Assembly: GCF_001013475.1 (NCBI RefSeq)
Contig: NZ_JZEF01000003.1
Location: 774,956-838,955, forward strand
Origin: Xanthomonas arboricola pv. juglandis
GTDB taxonomy: Bacteria; Pseudomonadota; Gammaproteobacteria; Xanthomonadales; Xanthomonadaceae
Length of the DNA stretch: 64,000 nt
Direction of reading: 5' to 3'
Shown here: positions 44,200 to 54,737 of the stretch, one piece after another
Position numbering within the stretch: position 1 is the stretch's first letter
Layout of the letters: the number at the start of each line of letters is the position of its first letter
Made by a program: the position numbers and the translations under genes
The notes under the pieces: generated by a model
What the model saw: the letters and a program-made list of their open reading frames with translations, nothing else
Told to the model about the DNA's origin: nothing
Databases searched by the model: none

Positions 44200-44622
44200 A
44201 TGCGCGCGCACGCACAGTTGCACCGGCGGGCGCAGCGTTTGCTGCCCGCCGGGATCGACACGGTGGCGCTGCTTCCCGCAGCGCTGCCGCAGTAGTGGGA
44301 CGCTTCGCCGTTGTCGGCCTTGCCCTTGCGCCGCGACGGACGCCGCGGGGTGATCGGCCTGCGCCTGCATGCGGGCACCGCGCAGGCGTTGCGCCTGGGC
44401 GGCAGCGGGTTCCTGCAGGCGGCGCAGCGGCAGGACGCGGCGGCAGACAACGCGCGTCCGCGCCGCTACGGGCCGTGGCAGCGGTTGAGCAACGGCAGCT
44501 ACTGGGCGCGCAGCACCGATGCACTGCTCGGTGTGCTGCTGGCCAGCGAGGAGGAGGCGGTGTGGTTGCTGTGGCAGCAGCCGGCTGCGGCGGCTCCGGG
44601 CAATGGCGGCTGGCTGCGCTGA
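44200..44622 (+). pseudogene. Hypothetical gene interrupted by an in-frame amber codon
   Basis: The frame from ATG 44200 reads MRAHAQLHRRAQRLLPAGI..., hits TAG at 44293-44295 (codon 32) and continues open to 44622, 141 codons in all. Both sides look like one protein: a basic N-terminus, then GVIGLRLHAGTAQALRLGG, then RRYGPWQRLSNGSYWAR and LLASEEEAVWLLWQQP. GAGG lies just upstream of ATG 44200, 7 bases after the creD stop. A start at TTG 44311 would make the 3' part a separate ORF, but it lacks a ribosome site. No family was recognised. It could be a true pseudogene, a read-through gene or a sequencing error. Confidence 0.5.
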
Positions 44623-44666
44623 TGTACGGCGGCGCAGCTGCGCCAGGCTGGCTTACCATGGCCGGC

Positions 44667-45269
44667 ATGAGCGGCTCCTCCCTGATCGTTGAAACGGTGC
44701 GCGGCACGCAGGTGCTGCCGCATCTGGCTGCGGTGGCGCAACTGCGCATCGCGGTGTTCCGCGCCTGGCCATACCTGTACGACGGCGATGCCGATTACGA
44801 GCGCGGCTATCTGGCCGCCTACGCGGCCTCGCCGGACAGCGTGTTCGTGCTGGCACGCGATGGCGATACGGTGATCGGCGCCTCCACCGGGCTGCCGCTG
44901 CTCGACGACAGCGACGCCTTCCATGCGCCGTTCCGTGCAGCCGGCATCGACCCGGCCAGCGTGTTCTATTTCGGCGAATCGGTGCTGCTGCCGGACTATC
45001 GCGGGCAGGGAATCGGCCACGCATTTTTTGACCAGCGCGAGGCGCATGCGCGTGCACTGGGCCGCTTCGCGCTCACTGCGTTCTGCGCGGTGGAACGCGC
45101 AGAAGACGATCCGCGCAAGCCGGCCGACTATCGACCCAACGACGTGTTCTGGCGCAAACGTGGCTATGCACCGCAAGCGGACATGCGCGTGCAGTTGGCG
45201 TGGGCGGAGTTGCAACACGGTGAGATCGACCACAGTCTGCGGGTATGGACGCGGCCACTGCCGCCGTGA
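44667..45269 (+). CDS. GNAT family N-acetyltransferase
   Basis: A 200-residue acetyltransferase. The N-terminal part, LRIAVFRAWPYLYDGD, is typical of a GNAT subgroup of unknown substrate. The acetyl-CoA loop LLPDYRGQGIGHAFFDQRE follows FGESVLL at about residues 105-130, and WRKRGYAP comes near the end. ATG 44667 (MSGSSLIVE) is preferred; ATG 44658 is in frame three codons earlier. The nitrilase-family gene follows after 46 bases on the same strand. In many bacteria this GNAT subgroup is found beside a carbon-nitrogen hydrolase, so a joint role in amide metabolism is possible but inferred. Confidence 0.85.
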   Translation: MSGSSLIVETVRGTQVLPHLAAVAQLRIAVFRAWPYLYDGDADYERGYLAAYAASPDSVFVLARDGDTVIGASTGLPLLDDSDAFHAPFRAAGIDPASVFYFGESVLLPDYRGQGIGHAFFDQREAHARALGRFALTAFCAVERAEDDPRKPADYRPNDVFWRKRGYAPQADMRVQLAWAELQHGEIDHSLRVWTRPLPP

Positions 45270-45315
45270 CCGAGTCACTTCTTATGCCATCGATCACTCG
45301 CAACCAGGCCAGTAG

Positions 45316-46200
45316 ATGAAAATTGCCGTCGCCAAATACCCGATCGGCAAACCTGCCGACTTTGCCGCGTTCGCCGCATGCCAGTCGGCGCTGGTGGGCG
45401 AGGCTGCCGCCGCCGGCGCACGCCTGCTGGTGCTGCCGGAGTATCTGTCGCTGGAGCTGGGCGCGACCTTCGGTACGCAGATTTCTGCCGGCTTGCCGGA
45501 GTCGCTGGCGGCGATCCAGGCGCTGCGTGCGCCATGGCTGGAGCTGTTTGCCGGCCTGGCGCGCCAGCATCAGCTGCATCTGGTGGCCGGCAGCTTTCTG
45601 CTGGACCTGGGCCAGGGCCGTTACCGCAACCGCAGCGACTGGTTCACGCCCGATGGCCGGCACGGCTGGCAGGACAAGCTGCAGCTGACCGGCTTCGAAA
45701 AGGCCGCCGGGCTGATCGAGCCGGGCGATGCGCTGAAGGTGTTCGACCTGGATGGCGTGCGTGCGGCGATCGCGATCTGCTACGACAGCGAGTTCCCGCT
45801 GCCGGTGCGTGCGCAGTACGAGGCCGGCGCGCGGCTGCTGATCGTGCCCAGTTGCACCGACACCGCCGCCGGGGCGATGCGGGTACGGGTCGGCTGCCTG
45901 GCGCGCGCGCTGGAAAACCGCGTGTTCGTCGCGCAATCGGTCACGGCCGGGCAAGCGCCGTGGAGCCCGGCGCTGGACGTCAATACCGGCGAAGCGGCGG
46001 TGTTCGCACCGATGGATGTCGGCTTCCCGGCCGATGGCGTGCTGGCGCAGACCCAGGGCACTGCCGTGTGGGCGTATGCGGAGCTGGATTTCGCCGCCTT
46101 CGAGGCCAGCCGCGCGCAGGCGCAGGTCGCCAACGATCGCGATTGGGTCGGTCAATTGGGCGCTCACGTTGCGCGTGCCAGGCTGGCCACCTTCGACTGA
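45316..46200 (+). CDS. Carbon-nitrogen hydrolase (nitrilase superfamily)
   Basis: A 294-residue cytoplasmic amidase-type enzyme. The catalytic triad of the superfamily is present: Glu42 (VLPEYLS), Lys121 (DKLQLTGFE) and Cys155 (AICYDSEFP). Length and the C-terminal strand order fit branch members acting on amides or N-carbamyl compounds, not true nitrilases. It starts at ATG 45316, 46 bases after the GNAT gene, with which it is probably co-transcribed. The substrate is unknown. Confidence 0.9.
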   Translation: MKIAVAKYPIGKPADFAAFAACQSALVGEAAAAGARLLVLPEYLSLELGATFGTQISAGLPESLAAIQALRAPWLELFAGLARQHQLHLVAGSFLLDLGQGRYRNRSDWFTPDGRHGWQDKLQLTGFEKAAGLIEPGDALKVFDLDGVRAAIAICYDSEFPLPVRAQYEAGARLLIVPSCTDTAAGAMRVRVGCLARALENRVFVAQSVTAGQAPWSPALDVNTGEAAVFAPMDVGFPADGVLAQTQGTAVWAYAELDFAAFEASRAQAQVANDRDWVGQLGAHVARARLATFD

Positions 46201-46372
46201 TAGAGCGTGGTCCTCAAAGGACGATGTTCATCGTCGGGCGAGCGCAGCCGGTGTTCGCGACGGCACTGCCATACGTACGCTGCAACGTTCACGCTCCGTG
46301 CCTCAAGTGGTGACCGCGCGCTACGGTACCTCAGCCACTTTCATCCCTTGCAATACCTCCCACCAGGTTCCC

Positions 46373-47464
46373 ATGGCCAAGAAAACCCTGATTCCGCACA
46401 GCGTCCGTCTCGAGTTCGCGCCTGGCGCGCTGGTGCACAGCAATCTGTCCGGTGCGGCCTTCACCGACGACTGGCTGTGGGTGGCCGGCGACGAGGCCTG
46501 CGCGGTGGATCGCCTGCGCAGGCTCGACCCCGTGCAGCGCGAGACGCTGCGCTTCGGCCAGGGGCAGAGCTTTGCGCTGGCCGAGTTGCTGGACCTGCCC
46601 GGCGAGGCGGCCGAGGAGGCGGATCTGGAAGGCATGGCGCTGTCGGAGGGATTGCTTTGGGTGATCGGCTCGCATGGGCTCAAGCGCAAGAACGCCAAGC
46701 GCAGTCGCGACGATGCCGAAAACGCCAAACGCCTGACCAAGCTCAAACTCGACGCCAACCGCCGCCTGCTGGCCTGCCTGCCGATCGAGCGCGATGCCGA
46801 CGGCACCCCGCGCCTGGTGCGCGAAGCCGCCGACGGCCGTCGCGCGCTGCGGCTCAAGGGCGATGCGAAGCACAACCAGCTCACCGAGCTGCTGGCCGAC
46901 GACCGGCACTTCGGCCCGTTCCTGAAGATCCCCGGCAAGGACAACGGCTTCGATATCGAAGGCATCGTGGTGGACGGCGAGCGCCTGCTGCTGGGCCTGC
47001 GTGGCCCGGTGCTGCGCGGCTGGTCGGCGCTGCTGGAGATCCGGGTGCAGGCGCATGGCGACCACCTGCGCCTGGCGCCGCTGGACGAGGACGGCACGCT
47101 GCTGCGCAAGCACTTCCTGCAATTGGGCGGGCTGGGCATCCGCGACCTGCATTATTCCGGCGACGACCTGTACCTGCTGGCCGGCCCGACCATGGTGTTG
47201 AATGGCGAAATCCGCCTGTTCAAATGGCCGGACGCACGTACCGTGCTGGCTGCCAACCAGGCACCGGTGCGCTTTCAGCACGAGTTGCTGGAATCGGCGG
47301 TGTTGCCGCACGGCACCGACAGCGACCGCGCCGAGGCGATCTGCAATCTTCCCGGGCACCTGGCCGGCGACACGCCCAGCTGGCTGGTGCTGTACGACGC
47401 GCCCGGCCCGGCGCGCAGCGGCGGCGATGACGTGGTCTACGGCGACCTGTTGCGCAACCGCTGA
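46373..47464 (+). CDS. DUF3616 domain-containing protein
   Basis: A 363-residue protein with a repeating strand pattern suggesting a beta-propeller-like fold. Examples are [58 protein letters not shown] and [17 protein letters not shown]. The middle (about 100-125) is very Lys/Arg-rich ([17 protein letters not shown]). These blocks match DUF3616, a family without an established function. There is no signal peptide, so it is likely cytoplasmic. The start at ATG 46373 is set by the similarity; ribosome-site support is weak. gltX follows after 67 bases. Confidence 0.83.
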   Translation: MAKKTLIPHSVRLEFAPGALVHSNLSGAAFTDDWLWVAGDEACAVDRLRRLDPVQRETLRFGQGQSFALAELLDLPGEAAEEADLEGMALSEGLLWVIGSHGLKRKNAKRSRDDAENAKRLTKLKLDANRRLLACLPIERDADGTPRLVREAADGRRALRLKGDAKHNQLTELLADDRHFGPFLKIPGKDNGFDIEGIVVDGERLLLGLRGPVLRGWSALLEIRVQAHGDHLRLAPLDEDGTLLRKHFLQLGGLGIRDLHYSGDDLYLLAGPTMVLNGEIRLFKWPDARTVLAANQAPVRFQHELLESAVLPHGTDSDRAEAICNLPGHLAGDTPSWLVLYDAPGPARSGGDDVVYGDLLRNR

Positions 47465-47531
47465 GCCGCGTGCGGGCAGGTCCGTGCTGGTCAAGGTAAA
47501 ATCGGCCGATCCCCGTTTCGCCGAGCGCTCC

Positions 47532-48935
47532 ATGACCTGCCGCACCCGCTTTGCTCCCAGCCCCACCGGTTACCTGCACATCGGCGGCGCCCGCACCGCG
47601 CTGTATTGCTGGCTGGAGGCGCGCCGTCGCGGCGGGCAGTTCGTGCTGCGCATCGAAGACACCGACCGTGAGCGCAGCACCCAGGCCGCGATCGACGCCA
47701 TCCTGGAGGCGATGGACTGGCTGGGCCTGGACTATGACGAAGGCCCGATCTACCAGACCCAGCGCGTGGCCCGCTACCAGGAGGTGGCCGAGCAACTGCT
47801 GGCGCAGGGCAAGGCCTATTACGCCTACGAAACCCGCGAAGAACTCGACGCCATGCGCGAGGCCGCCATGGCCCGGCAGGAAAAGCCGCGCTACAACGGC
47901 GCCGCCCGCGAGCAGAACCTGCCGTATCGCGACGACCCCAACCGGGTCATCCGCTTCAAGAACCCGGTCGGCGGCACGGTGGTGTTCGACGACCTGATCA
48001 AGGGCGTCATCGAGATCGCCAACAGCGAGCTCGACGACATGGTGATCTTCCGCCCGGACGGCTTCCCCACCTACAACTTCGCGGTGGTGGTGGACGATTG
48101 GGACATGGGCATCACCGAGGTGATCCGCGGCGATGACCACATCAACAACACCCCGCGCCAGATCAACATCTATGAGGCGCTGGGGGCGCCTGTTCCCAAG
48201 TTCGCGCACATGCCGATGATCCTGGACGAGCAGGGCGCCAAGCTGTCCAAGCGCACCGGCGCGGCCGACGTGATGCAGTACAAGGACGCCGGCTACCTGC
48301 CGCATGCGCTGATCAACTACCTGGCACGTCTGGGTTGGTCGCACGGCGACCAGGAGCTGTTCAGTCGCCAGGAATTGCTCGACCTGTTCGACGTCAAGGA
48401 CGTCAATTCCAAGGCCGCGCGCCTGGACATGGCCAAGTTGGGCTGGGTCAACCAGCATTACCTCAAGACCGACGACCCGGCCAGCATCGCCCCGCAGCTG
48501 GAATACCAGCTCGCCCGGCTCGGCATCGATGTGGCCGCCGGCCCGGCCGCCGCCGACGTGGTGGTGGCACTGCGCGAGCGCGTGCAGACCTTGAAGGACA
48601 TGGCCGAAAAAGCCGTGGTCTGGTACCAGCCGCTGGAAACCTACGACGAGGCGGCGGTGATGAAGCACCTCAAGCTGGGCGCAGAAGTGCCGCTGGGCAA
48701 GGCGCGCGAACTGCTGGCGGCACAAAGCGAATGGAGCGTGGAGACCGTCTCGGCCGCGCTGCACGACGCGGCCGCCGCGCTGGAGCTGGGCATGGGCAAG
48801 GTGGCCCAGCCGCTGCGCGTGGCCATCACCGGCACCCAGGTCAGCCCGGACATTTCGCAGACCGTGTACCTGGCCGGACGCGAAGGCGCCTTGAAACGCA
48901 TCGATGCCGCACTCATCAAGATAGGGGCGGGCTGA
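47532..48935 (+). CDS. gltX: Glutamyl-tRNA synthetase
   Basis: Class I synthetase charging tRNA-Glu, 467 residues. The HIGH-type motif is [15 protein letters not shown] (residues 8-22), and the KMSKS-type loop is AKLSKRTGA (about 237). [10 protein letters not shown] and [13 protein letters not shown] are further family blocks. The C-terminal anticodon-binding domain covers about 320-467 with [15 protein letters not shown]. It is a full-length discriminating-type GluRS; no second copy is in the window. zur follows after 14 bases, so they may share a transcript. Confidence 0.96.
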   Translation: MTCRTRFAPSPTGYLHIGGARTALYCWLEARRRGGQFVLRIEDTDRERSTQAAIDAILEAMDWLGLDYDEGPIYQTQRVARYQEVAEQLLAQGKAYYAYETREELDAMREAAMARQEKPRYNGAAREQNLPYRDDPNRVIRFKNPVGGTVVFDDLIKGVIEIANSELDDMVIFRPDGFPTYNFAVVVDDWDMGITEVIRGDDHINNTPRQINIYEALGAPVPKFAHMPMILDEQGAKLSKRTGAADVMQYKDAGYLPHALINYLARLGWSHGDQELFSRQELLDLFDVKDVNSKAARLDMAKLGWVNQHYLKTDDPASIAPQLEYQLARLGIDVAAGPAAADVVVALRERVQTLKDMAEKAVVWYQPLETYDEAAVMKHLKLGAEVPLGKARELLAAQSEWSVETVSAALHDAAAALELGMGKVAQPLRVAITGTQVSPDISQTVYLAGREGALKRIDAALIKIGAG

Positions 48936-48949
48936 CCGCCGGAGCCTGT

Positions 48950-49468
48950 ATGACCAAGCATACGCACACCCAAACGCACGATCAGGAACATGCCTGCACA
49001 GCCCCGCATCACCATGTGGACGATGCCAATGGCTTCGTGCGCGCGGTGGAGCGTGCCTGCAGCGAGCGCGGCCTGCGGCTGACGCCGATCCGCGCCAATG
49101 TGCTGCGGCTGATTGCCGACGCCGGCAAGCCGGTCAAGGCCTACGAACTGTTGGACTGGGTGCGCGAAGGCAAGGGCGTCGGTGCCGATGCCCCGCCCAC
49201 GGTGTACCGCGCGCTGGATTTTCTGATGGCCAACGGCTTCGTGCACAAGCTCGAATCGGTCAATGCCTTCGTCGCCTGCCACCACCCCAACAGCGCCCAG
49301 CACTCTGTGCCGTTCCTGATCTGCGACCGCTGCCACAGCGCGGTGGAGCTGGAAGACCGCGAGGTGGTGGCGCAACTGGAAGCGCGCGCCAAGGCGCTGG
49401 GTTTCCAGCCGCAGGCGCAGACCCTGGAAGTGCATGGCCTGTGCGCCAAGTGCGCGGTGGCCGAGTAA
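48950..49468 (+). CDS. zur: Zinc uptake regulator Zur (Fur family)
   Basis: A 172-residue metal-responsive repressor. The His-rich N-terminus (MTKHTHTQTHDQEH, HHH at 20-22) precedes the winged helix with LTPIRANVLRLIADAG and APPTVYRALDFLMANGFVHKLES. The latter is nearly the E. coli Zur sequence and separates it from Fur. The structural zinc site is Cys125, Cys128, Cys165 and Cys168 (ICDRCH and GLCAKC). Cys110 with the following His residues fits the regulatory site. GGAG lies 6-9 bases before ATG 48950. In Xanthomonas, Zur proteins control zinc uptake and efflux. Co-transcription with gltX is likely from the 14-base gap. Confidence 0.92.
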   Translation: MTKHTHTQTHDQEHACTAPHHHVDDANGFVRAVERACSERGLRLTPIRANVLRLIADAGKPVKAYELLDWVREGKGVGADAPPTVYRALDFLMANGFVHKLESVNAFVACHHPNSAQHSVPFLICDRCHSAVELEDREVVAQLEARAKALGFQPQAQTLEVHGLCAKCAVAE

Positions 49469-49602
49469 GGATCGCCAGCCAAAACGCAGGGCGGTTCACT
49501 TAGAGCGGCTGACAAAACCCAACGTGCGAGTGCCATGCACACGCATCAGTGAGGTCGCTAGCGACGCATCGCTTAACCCAAGGTATCAGACACCACCGCG
49601 CA

Positions 49603-50223
49603 TCACGCCGCGGCGTCGGTCTTGCCGCCATAGCCCGCCAGAAACAGGGCGACCGCGCGCTGCGTCGCCTCGCGCAGATACGCGGGCGAGGGGTTCTTGA
49701 GTGCGCCGAACAGGCAGGGCATCAGGGTTTCCGCCTCCAGCAGCCCGCCGAACTGCCTGGCCGCGATCAGGACATCGGCGCAGCGGATCACGCCGCGATC
49801 CATCTGCGTCTGCAGATAGTCGGCCATGCGCTGCACACCTTCTTCCGGGCCGGAATTGAAGAACAACGCGCCCACGTCCGACCGCCCCGACACGCCGATG
49901 ATGGTCTGCCAGATGGTGATCGAGCTGGGCGCGCACAGGAAGCTGAGGATGTCCTCGCCGAAGCGCTGCAGGGTCTCGGCGACCGGGCCGTTGCTCTGCG
50001 AAAGCGCGTCCAGCAGCGGGTCGATGTAGCGGTCGGACATGTCCTTGGCAAACGCCACAAACAGCTCATCCTTGGACGGGAAATAGCCGTAGAGCGTGCG
50101 CTTGGAGCCACCGACGCGGGCGGCGATCTGCGACATCGAGGCGCCTTCGAAGCCCATTTCGAGGAACACCTCGCTGGCCGCCTGCACGATGGCGTCGCGT
50201 TTTCCTTCGGTTCTGACCCGCAT
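49603..50223 (-). CDS. TetR family regulator, divergent from the RND efflux operon
   Basis: A 206-residue repressor. The N-terminal helix-turn-helix is complete: AIVQAASEVFLEMGFEGASMSQIAARVGGSKRTLYGYF across about 11-48. A ligand-binding domain with the TetR C-terminal pattern of the AcrR/MexR-like group follows (QRFGEDILSFLCAP, QTIIGVSGRSD). AAGGGAG lies before ATG 50223. The divergent layout and about 130 bases of shared promoter point to control of the efflux genes. The inducer is unknown. Confidence 0.9.
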   Translation of the reverse strand: MRVRTEGKRDAIVQAASEVFLEMGFEGASMSQIAARVGGSKRTLYGYFPSKDELFVAFAKDMSDRYIDPLLDALSQSNGPVAETLQRFGEDILSFLCAPSSITIWQTIIGVSGRSDVGALFFNSGPEEGVQRMADYLQTQMDRGVIRCADVLIAARQFGGLLEAETLMPCLFGALKNPSPAYLREATQRAVALFLAGYGGKTDAAA

Positions 50224-50270
50224 CAACTGACTCCCTTGGGCAGTTAAGTATACCGACTGGGCAGGAATGC

Positions 50271-50317
50271 TTGACGGCCACGGATGCGCTCATTAGGATA
50301 CCGAACCGTACCGTTTA
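50271..50317 (+). promoter_or_regulatory. Promoter and possible TetR operator of the efflux operon
   Basis: TTGACG (50271-50276) and TAGGAT (50294-50299) have a 17-base spacer. Overlapping and just after the -10 lies GGATACCGAACCGTACCG (from 50297), with three close ACCG units. A related GTATACCGAC sits upstream near 50248, on the tetR side. The operator role is inferred from repetition and position. Confidence 0.5.
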
Positions 50318-50352
50318 GATTTAATCATCCTGCGTTCCGTCGGAGACCTCCC

Positions 50353-51576
50353 GTGCGTCCTCATGCTGCGTTTCGCCTGCCCCTGCTTGCTGCTGCCGTT
50401 GCAGCCACCCTCCTGCTCAGTGCCTGCGGCAGCCCGCCGGGCGGACCGCCGCCGGCGGAGGGCATGCCCGAAATGGGCGTGCTGACCGTCAGGCCGCAGC
50501 CGGTGACCCTGACCACCGAGCTCCCCGGGCGCACGGTTCCCTACCTGATCGCCGAAGTTCGCCCACAGGTGGGCGGCATCGTGCAGTCGCGCCAGTTCAC
50601 CGAGGGCGGCGACGTCAAGGCCGGGCAGACGCTGTACCAGATCGATCCGGCGACCTACCGCGCCAGCTATGCCAGCGCCCAGGCCACCCTGGCCAAGGCG
50701 CAGGCCAACCTGCGCACCGCCAGGCTCAAGGCCGAGCGCTACACCGAACTGGTGCAGATCAAGGCGATCAGCCAGCAGGACGGCGACGACACCGCCGCCG
50801 CGCTGGGCCAGGCCGAGGCCGACGTGGCGGCCGGCAAGGCCAGCGTGGAAACCGCGCGCATCAACCTGGCCTTCGCGCGCCTGGACGCGCCGATCTCCGG
50901 CCGCATCGGCCGCTCCAGCGTCACCCCGGGAGCCTTGGTGACCGCCAACCAGGCCACCGCGTTGACCACCATCCAGCAACTGGACCCGATCTACATCGAC
51001 GTCACCCAGCCCAGCGCGGCCTTGCTACGCCTGAAGCAGGCGATGGCGCGCGGCGAGCTGGAGAAGGCCGGCGACGATGCGGCCAAGGTGTCGCTGTTGC
51101 TGGAAGACGGCAGCACCTATCCGCTGCAGGGCCACCTGGCGTTTTCCGATGTCACCGTCGACCAGAACACCGGCTCGATCACCCTGCGCGCGGTGTTCCC
51201 GAACCCGAATGCGGAGTTGTTGCCGGGCATGTATGTGCGCGCGGTGCTGCAGGAGGGCATCAAGGAGCAGGGCGTGCTGGTGCCGCAGCAGGCGGTCTCG
51301 CGCAATGGTGCCGGCAAGCCGACCGCGTTCGTGGTCGGTGCCGATCACAAGCTGCAACTGCGCGTACTGGACACCGACCGCGAAGTCGGCGACCAGTGGC
51401 TGGTGCGCAGCGGCCTGAAGGCCGGCGAGCAACTGGTGGTCGAAGGCGTCTCGCGCGCCCGCGACGGCATCGAGGTCAAGACCGTGCCGTGGCAGCCCAA
51501 GGGCAAGCCTGCCGCCGGTGCTGGCAATGCTGCCGGCACGCCTTCCGCCCCGACCGCACTGCGTGCGGCCAACTGA
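50353..51576 (+). CDS. RND efflux periplasmic adaptor (membrane fusion) lipoprotein
   Basis: Adaptor connecting the inner-membrane pump to the outer-membrane channel, 407 residues. The signal peptide ends with the lipobox LLSAC (Cys about 25). Then come the barrel-sandwich half [20 protein letters not shown], a long alpha-hairpin (about 100-165), the second half [17 protein letters not shown], and beta-barrel and membrane-proximal domains. GTG 50353 is chosen because GGAG precedes it by 8 bases and a normal signal peptide follows. The closest functional class is the MexA/AcrA/TtgA type. It leads a three-gene operon. Confidence 0.93.
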   Translation: MRPHAAFRLPLLAAAVAATLLLSACGSPPGGPPPAEGMPEMGVLTVRPQPVTLTTELPGRTVPYLIAEVRPQVGGIVQSRQFTEGGDVKAGQTLYQIDPATYRASYASAQATLAKAQANLRTARLKAERYTELVQIKAISQQDGDDTAAALGQAEADVAAGKASVETARINLAFARLDAPISGRIGRSSVTPGALVTANQATALTTIQQLDPIYIDVTQPSAALLRLKQAMARGELEKAGDDAAKVSLLLEDGSTYPLQGHLAFSDVTVDQNTGSITLRAVFPNPNAELLPGMYVRAVLQEGIKEQGVLVPQQAVSRNGAGKPTAFVVGADHKLQLRVLDTDREVGDQWLVRSGLKAGEQLVVEGVSRARDGIEVKTVPWQPKGKPAAGAGNAAGTPSAPTALRAAN

Positions 51577-51592
51577 GGCGGGATCACACGTC

Positions 51593-54500
51593 ATGGCACG
51601 CTTCTTCATCGATCGTCCGATCTTCGCCTGGGTGCTGGCCATCATCGTGATGCTGGCCGGCATCCTGTCCATCGCCACCTTGCCGATTGCGCAATACCCC
51701 AGCATCGCGCCGCCCGCCGTCGCCATCACCGCCAACTATCCGGGCGCCTCGGCGCAGACCCTGGAAGACACCGTCACCCAGGTCATCGAGCAGAAGATGA
51801 AGGGGCTGGATCACCTCAGCTACATGGCATCCACCAGCGAATCCAGCGGTGCGGTGACCATCACGCTGACCTTCGACAACGGCACCGATCCGGACACCGC
51901 GCAGGTGCAGGTGCAGAACAAGTTGTCGCTGGCCACGCCGTTGTTGCCGCAGGAAGTGCAGCAGCAGGGCGTGACGGTGACCAAGTCGGCCACCAACTTC
52001 CTCAACGTGCTGGCCTTCACTTCCGAAGACGGCAGCATGAGCGATTCGGAGCTGTCCGATTACGTGGCTGCCAACGTGCAGGAAACCATCAGCCGCGTCG
52101 AAGGCGTGGGCGACACCACCTTGTTCGGCTCGCAGTACGCGATGCGGGTATGGATGGACCCGAACAAGTTGAACAACTTCAGCCTGACCCCGGTGGATGT
52201 ACGCACCGCGATCCAGGCGCAGAACGCGCAGGTGTCGGCCGGCCAGCTGGGCGCGTTGCCGGCGGTGCCCAACCAGCAGCTCAATGCCACCATCACCGCG
52301 CAGACCCGGCTGAAGACCGCCGAGGAGTTCGAGAACATCCTGCTGCGCACGCAGTCCGATGGCTCGCAGGTGCGCCTGCGCGATGTGGCGCGCATCGAAC
52401 TGGGCAGCGAGAGCTACAACACGGTGGGCCGCTACAACGGCAAGCCGGCCGCCGGGCTGGCGATCAAGCTGGCCACCGGCGCCAATGCGCTGGATACGGT
52501 GCGCGCGATCGACAAGAGCCTGGAAGAGCAGGAGAAATTCTTCCCGCCCGGCATGAAGGTGCAAAAGCCGTACGACACCACGCCGTTCGTGCGCATCTCC
52601 ATCGAGCAGGTGGTGCATACGCTGATCGAAGCGGTGGTGCTGGTGTTTCTGGTGATGTACCTGTTCCTGCAGAATTTTCGCGCGACCCTGATACCGACCA
52701 TCGCGGTGCCGGTGGTGTTGCTCGGCACCTTCGGCGTGCTGGCGGCGTTCGGTTTCACCATCAACACGCTGACCATGTTCGCGATGGTGCTGGCGATCGG
52801 CCTGCTGGTGGACGATGCCATCGTGGTGGTGGAAAACGTCGAACGCGTGATGGGCGAGGAGCAGTTGTCGCCCAGTGACGCCACGCGCAAGTCGATGGAC
52901 CAGATCTCCGGCGCGCTGGTCGGCGTGGCCCTGGTGCTGGCCGCGGTGTTCGTGCCGATGGCGTTCTTCGGCGGTTCCACCGGTGTGATCTACCGGCAGT
53001 TCTCGATCACGATTGTTTCTGCCATGACCTTGTCGGTGCTGGTGGCGATGATCCTGACCCCGGCCCTGTGCGCCACCTTGCTCAAGCCGGTGGAGAAGGG
53101 CCATGGTCTGGCGACCACCGGGTTCTTCGGCTGGTTCAACCGCCTGTTCGATCGCGGCAACACCGGCTACCAGGGCGTGGTGCGGCACATGCTGGGCAAG
53201 GGCTGGCGCTACATGCTGGCCTATGCGGTGTTGCTGGCGCTGGTGGTGTTCGGCTTCATGAAGCTGCCGGTGGGCTTCCTGCCGGACGAGGACCAGGGCA
53301 CGCTGTTCGTGCTGGTGCAATTGCCGCCCGGTGCCACCGATGCGCGCACCGGCGAGGTGCTCAAGCAGGTGGAGCATCACTTCCTGGTCGATCAGAAAGA
53401 CTCGGTCGCCGGCATCTTTGCGGTCTCCGGTTTCAGCTTTGCCGGTACCGGCCAGAACGTGGGCTTTGCCTTCGTCAAGTTGCGCCCGTGGGACGAGCGC
53501 ACCGGCAAGGGCCAGAGCGTCACCGACGTGGCCGGCAAGGCCGGTGCGTTCTTCAGCACCATCCGCGATGCCAAGGTGCTCGCGTTCGCACCGCCGGCGG
53601 TGTCGGAGCTGGGCAATGCGACCGGCTTCGACCTGATGCTGCAGGACCGCGCCAACCTCGGCCACGCCGCCTTGATGCAGGCACGCGATCAACTGCTGGC
53701 CGAGCTGTCGCAGGACAAGCGGCTGGTGGCGGTGCGCCCGAACGGGCAGGAGGACACGCCCGAGTTCAAGCTGGAGATCGATTCGCACAAGGCGCAGGCC
53801 ATGGGCGTGTCGATCGCCGATATCAACAACACCTTCTCCAGCGCCTGGGGCAGTACCTACGTCAACGACTTCATCGACAAGGGCCGCGTCAAGAAGGTGA
53901 TGCTGCAGGCCGATGCGGCGTACCGCATGAATCCGCAGGACATCGACCGCTGGTTCGTGCGCAACAGCGCCGGCACGATGGTGCCGTTCAACGCCTTCGC
54001 CACTGCCAGCTGGCAATCGGGCTCGCCGCGGTTGGAGCGTTACAACAGCGTGCCGTCGGTGGAGATCCTGGGCATGGCGATGCCCGGTGCGGCCTCCAGC
54101 GGCGAGGCGATGCAGATCGTGGAAGCGGCGGCGGCCAAGTTGCCGCCGGGCATCGGCTACGAGTGGACCGGGTTGTCGCGGCAGGAAAAATCCTCGACCG
54201 GCCAGACCGGGCTGTTGTACGGGCTGTCGATCCTGATCGTGTTCCTGTGTCTGGCCGCGTTGTACGAAAGCTGGGCGATTCCGTTCTCGGTGATCCTGGT
54301 GGTGCCGCTGGGCGTATTCGGCACGCTGCTGGGCGCACTGCTGACCTGGAAAATGAACGATGTGTACTTCCAGGTAGGCCTGCTCACCACGATTGGCCTG
54401 GCATCGAAAAACGCGATCCTGATCGTGGAATTTGCCAAGGAACTGCACGAAAGCGGCAAGAGCCTGGTCGCAGCGGCACTGGAAGCGGCGCGCATGCGCC

Positions 54501-54736
54501 TGCGGCCGATCCTGATGACATCGCTGGCCTTCATCCTGGGCGTGGTGCCGCTGGTGCTCGGCAGTGGTGCCGGTGCCGGTGCGCAGCACGCCTTGGGCAC
54601 CGCGGTGATCGGCGGCATGTTGTCCGGCACGATCCTGGCGATCTTCTTCGTGCCGTTGTTCTTCGTGCTGATCAGCGGCTTGTTCAAGCGCCGCGCACAG
54701 CCCACTTCGCCCGCACCGCAACCGGCAGGACACTGA
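51593..54736 (+). CDS. RND multidrug efflux transporter, HAE1 family (AcrB/MexB-like)
   Basis: Proton-driven inner-membrane pump of 1047 residues, the standard length, with 12 membrane segments and two large periplasmic loops. The N-terminus [20 protein letters not shown] is the HAE1 signature. Asp407-Asp408 ([14 protein letters not shown]) in TM4 are the proton-relay pair. [13 protein letters not shown] and the C-terminal [17 protein letters not shown] are conserved in AcrB/MexB. It lies 16 bases after the adaptor gene and one base before the outer-membrane factor gene. Drug range is not predictable from sequence. Confidence 0.95.
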   Translation: MARFFIDRPIFAWVLAIIVMLAGILSIATLPIAQYPSIAPPAVAITANYPGASAQTLEDTVTQVIEQKMKGLDHLSYMASTSESSGAVTITLTFDNGTDPDTAQVQVQNKLSLATPLLPQEVQQQGVTVTKSATNFLNVLAFTSEDGSMSDSELSDYVAANVQETISRVEGVGDTTLFGSQYAMRVWMDPNKLNNFSLTPVDVRTAIQAQNAQVSAGQLGALPAVPNQQLNATITAQTRLKTAEEFENILLRTQSDGSQVRLRDVARIELGSESYNTVGRYNGKPAAGLAIKLATGANALDTVRAIDKSLEEQEKFFPPGMKVQKPYDTTPFVRISIEQVVHTLIEAVVLVFLVMYLFLQNFRATLIPTIAVPVVLLGTFGVLAAFGFTINTLTMFAMVLAIGLLVDDAIVVVENVERVMGEEQLSPSDATRKSMDQISGALVGVALVLAAVFVPMAFFGGSTGVIYRQFSITIVSAMTLSVLVAMILTPALCATLLKPVEKGHGLATTGFFGWFNRLFDRGNTGYQGVVRHMLGKGWRYMLAYAVLLALVVFGFMKLPVGFLPDEDQGTLFVLVQLPPGATDARTGEVLKQVEHHFLVDQKDSVAGIFAVSGFSFAGTGQNVGFAFVKLRPWDERTGKGQSVTDVAGKAGAFFSTIRDAKVLAFAPPAVSELGNATGFDLMLQDRANLGHAALMQARDQLLAELSQDKRLVAVRPNGQEDTPEFKLEIDSHKAQAMGVSIADINNTFSSAWGSTYVNDFIDKGRVKKVMLQADAAYRMNPQDIDRWFVRNSAGTMVPFNAFATASWQSGSPRLERYNSVPSVEILGMAMPGAASSGEAMQIVEAAAAKLPPGIGYEWTGLSRQEKSSTGQTGLLYGLSILIVFLCLAALYESWAIPFSVILVVPLGVFGTLLGALLTWKMNDVYFQVGLLTTIGLASKNAILIVEFAKELHESGKSLVAAALEAARMRLRPILMTSLAFILGVVPLVLGSGAGAGAQHALGTAVIGGMLSGTILAIFFVPLFFVLISGLFKRRAQPTSPAPQPAGH

Positions 54737-54737
54737 G

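Noticed and set aside
46223-46312. 29-codon ORF between the nitrilase-family and DUF3616 genes
   Set aside because: Poor ribosome site and no protein-like pattern; it is probably a chance ORF in a spacer.
49501-49560. GCGGCTGACAAAACCC segment as a third copy of the dispersed repeat at 4967 and 41363
   Set aside because: Only about ten bases resemble the end of that repeat and the conserved core is missing, so it was not counted as a copy.
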